Shown: positions 19,779-22,127 of the stretch, piece after piece
How the letters are laid out: every line of letters begins with the position of its first letter
How positions within the stretch are numbered: position 1 is the stretch's first letter
Virus record (IMG/VR): IMGVR_UViG_3300005253_003379
Location: 1-22,127 of that record
Reading direction: 5' to 3' (one strand)
DNA: 22,127 nt
DNA from: a virus
Position numbers and translations under genes: made by a program
Notes under the pieces: model-generated
Seen by the model: only the letters and a program-made list of their open reading frames with translations
What the model was told of the DNA's origin: nothing
The model's database searches: none

Positions 19779-20055
19779 TTTTCTTTTTATCAAAAGGAGA
19801 AATTATTTGTCCTTTCTCGTCCCTAGTCCAGTTAATTCTTTTAATTTCATCTTTGATTCTCTTTGTTTCACTATCTTCAATATCATTATTGCGTATACCG
19901 AAAAACTGTTTTATTTTATCAATCATCAATAATCCTTTGTCTTTTTCATTAGTTTTCCCTATTACTCTATAAATTACATTATCTGCCCAGCCCCAATCGA
20001 AGAAAGTGAGCTTTGCTGTTAAAAAGCCCTTTCTTATTTGTTTTTTAACCTTCAT
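19771..20055 (-). CDS. Basic soluble protein (94 aa)
   Basis: The start at ATG 20055 shares one base with the upstream stop (TAATG). The frame is open further to 20106, but that part overlaps the preceding gene. The N-terminal half has an aromatic segment (LTFFDWGWADNVIYRVIGK). The second half is a Lys/Asp/Glu-rich helix (ETKRIKDEIKRINW) and a basic end. No membrane helix or catalytic motif is seen. It follows a tail-anchored protein and may bind it. Confidence 0.72.
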   Translation of the reverse strand: MKVKKQIRKGFLTAKLTFFDWGWADNVIYRVIGKTNEKDKGLLMIDKIKQFFGIRNNDIEDSETKRIKDEIKRINWTRDEKGQIISPFDKKKNG

Positions 20056-20627
20056 TATACATAATTCACAAGGATAACTATGCCAACCAAAATAACTAAT
20101 CCCCACAAAATCATTTGTTTAATTGTGAATTTTCCGTCTAATCCTCCTCCAGTTCTTACTAATTCTGCTGCTCTTATTCCCTTTAAAACGTGTTGTTCTA
20201 ATTCAGCAAACTTTTCTCTCATAGATTCATCATCCCATTTTTTTGTTCCAAGAGGAATCAAATCCCATTCTCTAATAATTAATAAAGGAATTTTGTCTTT
20301 AGAAATTGTATAGACACAATCTCTATCTTCATGATAAATTTTTCCATTAACATTAAAGAATCCATTTCTAGTTTCAACTTGCATTAAATCTGCATTTCCA
20401 TTATTTCTAAGATAAACTATTGCAACTTTACTAGGTTTCTTGAATTTTTTCTTATTAAAAGTCTTTTCCCACCATCTTTGATCTATTTTCTTCTTTTTTT
20501 TCTCTTTTACTTCAGAAATAACTGGAACTTCAGAGACAGGATTACTTACCTCTTGTAACATCTTTTTCCCTTGATCACTTTTATTAAGATCCTCTAAGAA
20601 TTTTTTAATCTCTTCTTCTTTATTCAT
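20055..20627 (-). CDS. Tail-anchored protein with a conserved-looking beta domain
   Basis: 190 residues. A charged helical and Lys-rich N-terminus (EKKKKKID) leads to a beta domain at about 65-130: VAIVYLRNNGNADLM, then RNGFFNVNGKIYHE, then PLLIIREWDLIPLG. A helix (MREKFAELEQHVLKGIRAAEL) follows, and one transmembrane helix ends the protein. The domain faces the side opposite to export, as there is no signal peptide. The conserved look of the strands suggests a widespread but unnamed family. Its start overlaps the upstream stop by ATGA. Confidence 0.78.
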   Translation of the reverse strand: MNKEEEIKKFLEDLNKSDQGKKMLQEVSNPVSEVPVISEVKEKKKKKIDQRWWEKTFNKKKFKKPSKVAIVYLRNNGNADLMQVETRNGFFNVNGKIYHEDRDCVYTISKDKIPLLIIREWDLIPLGTKKWDDESMREKFAELEQHVLKGIRAAELVRTGGGLDGKFTIKQMILWGLVILVGIVILVNYV

Positions 20628-21133
20628 CTTTTTCTTTTACCTCCTTTTAAATTCTCTATATTACTAACTCTCACTTTTTTCCTAATTGAATCCATCTTTC
20701 TTGTAACATTTAGATTCATTGTAAATCCCTCTTTACTCATTCCTGAATCTGTTACATTTAAAATCTTTTGACGAAAATAATTTGAAACATTATTAACAAC
20801 TTTTTTATTTGTATCTGATAATTCTTCAGCCATTTCATCAAGATAAAACTTAGAAATATCTTCCATGTCAAGTAAAAATCTTACATTAAACATAGGCTTT
20901 CCTAATTCCCATTCATCAAGATAAGTTGTTCTTACTGTATCTAGAGATTTAACAGCATTACTCAAAAAAGTGTGTTGGTTATGTTTCTCTTCAGGTTCAG
21001 GGCTTCCATATCTTTCTTGCCACTCTTGATTATTTTCAAAACGATCTTGATCTGAATCTTCTGCTGCTTCCTCTTGCATATCTTGCAATTCTTCTAATTC
21101 TTCTTCTGTTAAGGGTGGTGGTTCTTGTGGCAT
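20624..21133 (-). CDS. Soluble acidic/helical protein, possible inner virion protein
   Basis: 169 residues. The first 50 residues are Glu/Gln-rich and probably disordered or coiled (TEEELEELQDMQEEAAE). The rest is helical and contains TVRTTYLDEWELGKPMF, then VRFLLDMEDISKFYLDEM, and ends in a basic tail (KGGKRKR). I recall the VRTTxLxExELGxPxFxVRFLLDxED pattern from archaeal and phage contigs, without a known function. The acidic head and basic tail suit a protein linking the membrane set to DNA. Confidence 0.76.
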   Translation of the reverse strand: MPQEPPPLTEEELEELQDMQEEAAEDSDQDRFENNQEWQERYGSPEPEEKHNQHTFLSNAVKSLDTVRTTYLDEWELGKPMFNVRFLLDMEDISKFYLDEMAEELSDTNKKVVNNVSNYFRQKILNVTDSGMSKEGFTMNLNVTRKMDSIRKKVRVSNIENLKGGKRKR

Positions 21134-21134
21134 T

Positions 21135-21329
21135 TTAATATATCTTCTTTTCTATGTTTGGCTGTTGCCATTTATTTGAATCTATTATTACTGGTTTTTC
21201 TTTTGGTTTACTCATCCATTCTTTAACTTTAGTAACAATTGGATGATTTCTTTGAACTAATCTACTCCAAATTAAAAAACCAAATCCTGCAAATACTAAT
21301 ATTACTGTGAGTAATTCTACTAAAGTCAT
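21135..21329 (-). CDS. N-terminally anchored small membrane protein (64 aa)
   Basis: ATG 21329 is chosen because it overlaps the upstream stop as ATGA; ATG 21347 lies inside the previous gene. One helix at about 4-23 (VELLTVILVFAGFGFLIW) is followed by a basic tail with Pro and Lys (MSKPKEKPVIID). The stop leads by TAA-A-ATG into the 169-residue gene. No family is recognised. Confidence 0.72.
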   Translation of the reverse strand: MTLVELLTVILVFAGFGFLIWSRLVQRNHPIVTKVKEWMSKPKEKPVIIDSNKWQQPNIEKKIY

Positions 21330-21592
21330 CCTCTTATCTTCCTCCATCCTGATTTTTTAAAATCATTTGTTATATCTAATGCAATTTCTTTTTCTGTTCT
21401 TAACTTTGCTAGTTCCTCGAGTGTTTCTTTATCTATTTTCATTTTTTTAATCTTATCTTTCTGTTCTTCAAGTTTGTCTAAATCTATTTTAAGAGGAACA
21501 TTGTTTAACTCTGCTGCTAAAAAAGAAATTACCCTTCCATTTATGAAGACTCTTCTTAATGCTGCACCACGTGTGAATGATATTTGTTTCAT
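21326..21592 (-). CDS. Small charged protein (88 aa), unknown function
   Basis: The start at ATG 21592 follows GAGGAAGAG and overlaps the preceding stop (ATGA). The much longer frame to 21739 covers the neighbouring gene and is not credible. A short beta part (ISFTRGAALRRVFINGRVISFL) precedes a Lys/Glu-rich helix at about 30-70, and the end is basic (KKSGWRKIRG). It is soluble and lies between two small membrane proteins. Confidence 0.73.
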   Translation of the reverse strand: MKQISFTRGAALRRVFINGRVISFLAAELNNVPLKIDLDKLEEQKDKIKKMKIDKETLEELAKLRTEKEIALDITNDFKKSGWRKIRG

Positions 21593-21771
21593 TGTCTCTT
21601 CCTCAATGAAGCACCACTTAAAGCTGTAATAACTCCTATTAACCCTCCAAAAGTTAAAAGTAACTTCCATTTTAAAGTCGGAGCAAATGCAAATATAAAA
21701 ATTGTTAATGGAATCATTAAAAATGCAAACTTTATCCATGTTTTTACATCATAGAATTCTTCAAAACCCAC
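21589..21771 (-). CDS. Two-helix membrane protein with GTG start (60 aa)
   Basis: The start is GTG 21771, fixed by AGGAGGTGA six bases upstream, a near-perfect complement of the 16S tail. Helices lie at about 13-31 (IKFAFLMIPLTIFIFAFA) and 34-51 (KLLLTFGGLIGVITAL), and the end is basic (LRKRQ). A strong ribosome site behind the large gene that crosses the circular joint suggests independent initiation and perhaps high yield. It could be a second small virion membrane protein. Confidence 0.75.
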   Translation of the reverse strand: MGFEEFYDVKTWIKFAFLMIPLTIFIFAFAPTLKWKLLLTFGGLIGVITALSGASLRKRQ

Positions 21772-21793
21772 TTAAAATCACCTCCTTTTATTA

Positions 21794-22127
21794 TCATTCA
21801 AATTCCTCCTCTTCTCCCCCTTGCTCTTGTTCAAATCTTTCTTCTTGTTTAGTTCTTGAAAAAGCATCTTCTATCAAGAACCAAAATCCTATTCCAATTA
21901 AAACAGAACCTAGAGCTAAACCAAATAAGGTAGTATGATTAATGAAATTATATCCTGGAAATAAAGTTAAAACTCCCATTACCATTAAAATGATTGATCC
22001 CATTTGTTTTAATAGGGTATATCTTTCATTTAATAATCCAAATATAATTAAAAGGAATCCCAAAAGAATAACAGCAAATTGATTTGGAAATGCTTCAAAA
22101 GGTTTTCCATCGGCGGTAACATCAAAA
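21794..22127 (-). CDS. Signal-peptide membrane protein, C-terminal part (start at 447 on the circle)
   Basis: This is the rest of the gene listed at 1-447. The window's right end repeats bases 1-121, so the frame enters at the right edge and runs to TGA 21794. This part holds three hydrophobic helices (FAVILLGFLLIIFGLL, then GSIILMVMGVLTLF, then TLFGLALGSVLIGIGFWF). An acidic tail follows (EQEQGGEEEEFE). It should not be counted as a separate gene. Confidence 0.82.
   Translation of the reverse strand, partial: FDVTADGKPFEAFPNQFAVILLGFLLIIFGLLNERYTLLKQMGSIILMVMGVLTLFPGYNFINHTTLFGLALGSVLIGIGFWFLIEDAFSRTKQEERFEQEQGGEEEEFE
22007..22127. repeat. Right copy of 121-bp terminal direct repeat
   Basis: Identical to bases 1-121. 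An odd-length exact overlap is typical of a de Bruijn-graph contig that closes on itself. On the circular map this segment should be counted once. Confidence 0.93.

Noticed and set aside
21593-21739. Upstream extension of the 88-residue gene
   Set aside because: It lies wholly within the 60-residue membrane gene in another frame, and a good ribosome site precedes ATG 21592.
1-22127. tRNA or rRNA genes, tyrosine integrase, insertion sequences
   Set aside because: I looked for conserved tRNA arms, integrase R-H-R-Y patterns and transposase motifs and saw none. A weak or divergent tRNA cannot be excluded without a scan.

Overview
The window looks like one complete, small, AT-rich circular genome read slightly past its own start. 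The first 121 bases recur exactly as the last 121 (22007-22127), so the unit is 22,006 bp. One reading frame, a 219-residue membrane protein, runs uninterrupted across the joint, from 447 down to 1 and on from 22006 down to 21794. The gene signals are archaeal: TATA boxes of the type TTTATATA or TTTAAATA, short or nearly absent leaders, Shine-Dalgarno sites at many starts, and TGA used as a stop. Secreted proteins carry many N-x-S/T sequons. The largest is an Ig-domain protein in a style I associate with DPANN archaea (Woesearchaeota/Pacearchaeota). My best reading is a non-tailed virus, or virus-like plasmid, of a DPANN-type archaeon. No tRNA, rRNA, CRISPR array, DNA polymerase, terminase, portal or HK97-type capsid gene is visible.

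Layout. (1) 1679-2846, plus: a small coiled-coil gene and a P-loop ATPase. (2) 8295 down to 2921, minus: a dense chain of about 24 small genes. It begins with a possible ribbon-helix-helix regulator. It continues with small charged, zinc-binding and coiled-coil proteins and a serine recombinase, then a run of tiny membrane proteins, and ends with a winged-helix protein. (3) 8426-11017, plus: the replication module, holding an Sm-like small protein, a zinc ribbon, an SF3 (D5-like) helicase, the C-terminal half of a DNA methyltransferase and two small basic proteins. (4) 11542 down to 11099, then 13117 down to 11610, 19504 down to 13177, and 1574 down through the joint to 19536, all minus: the putative virion module. 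It holds a 72-residue two-helix protein (candidate major virion protein), a secreted fibre-like protein, several membrane proteins, a 788-residue basic coiled-coil protein, a 924-residue surface protein, and a run of four tiny very basic proteins.

Three virion-module transcription units start at the same 13-base extended TATA element (AAATTTATATACT on the minus strand). Two of these also carry a TTACTAGTAA palindrome between the TATA box and the expected start of transcription, which suggests shared late control. Gene junctions are extremely tight: about ten are TAA-A-ATG and about fifteen are ATGA overlaps, so translational coupling is probably general.

The most striking items are a 34-residue peptide made of eight V-R-R-x tetrads (protamine-like), the repeated late promoter with its palindrome, a serine recombinase without its DNA-binding domain beside a 12-bp inverted repeat, and a methyltransferase gene that keeps the AdoMet-binding half but lacks the catalytic half.
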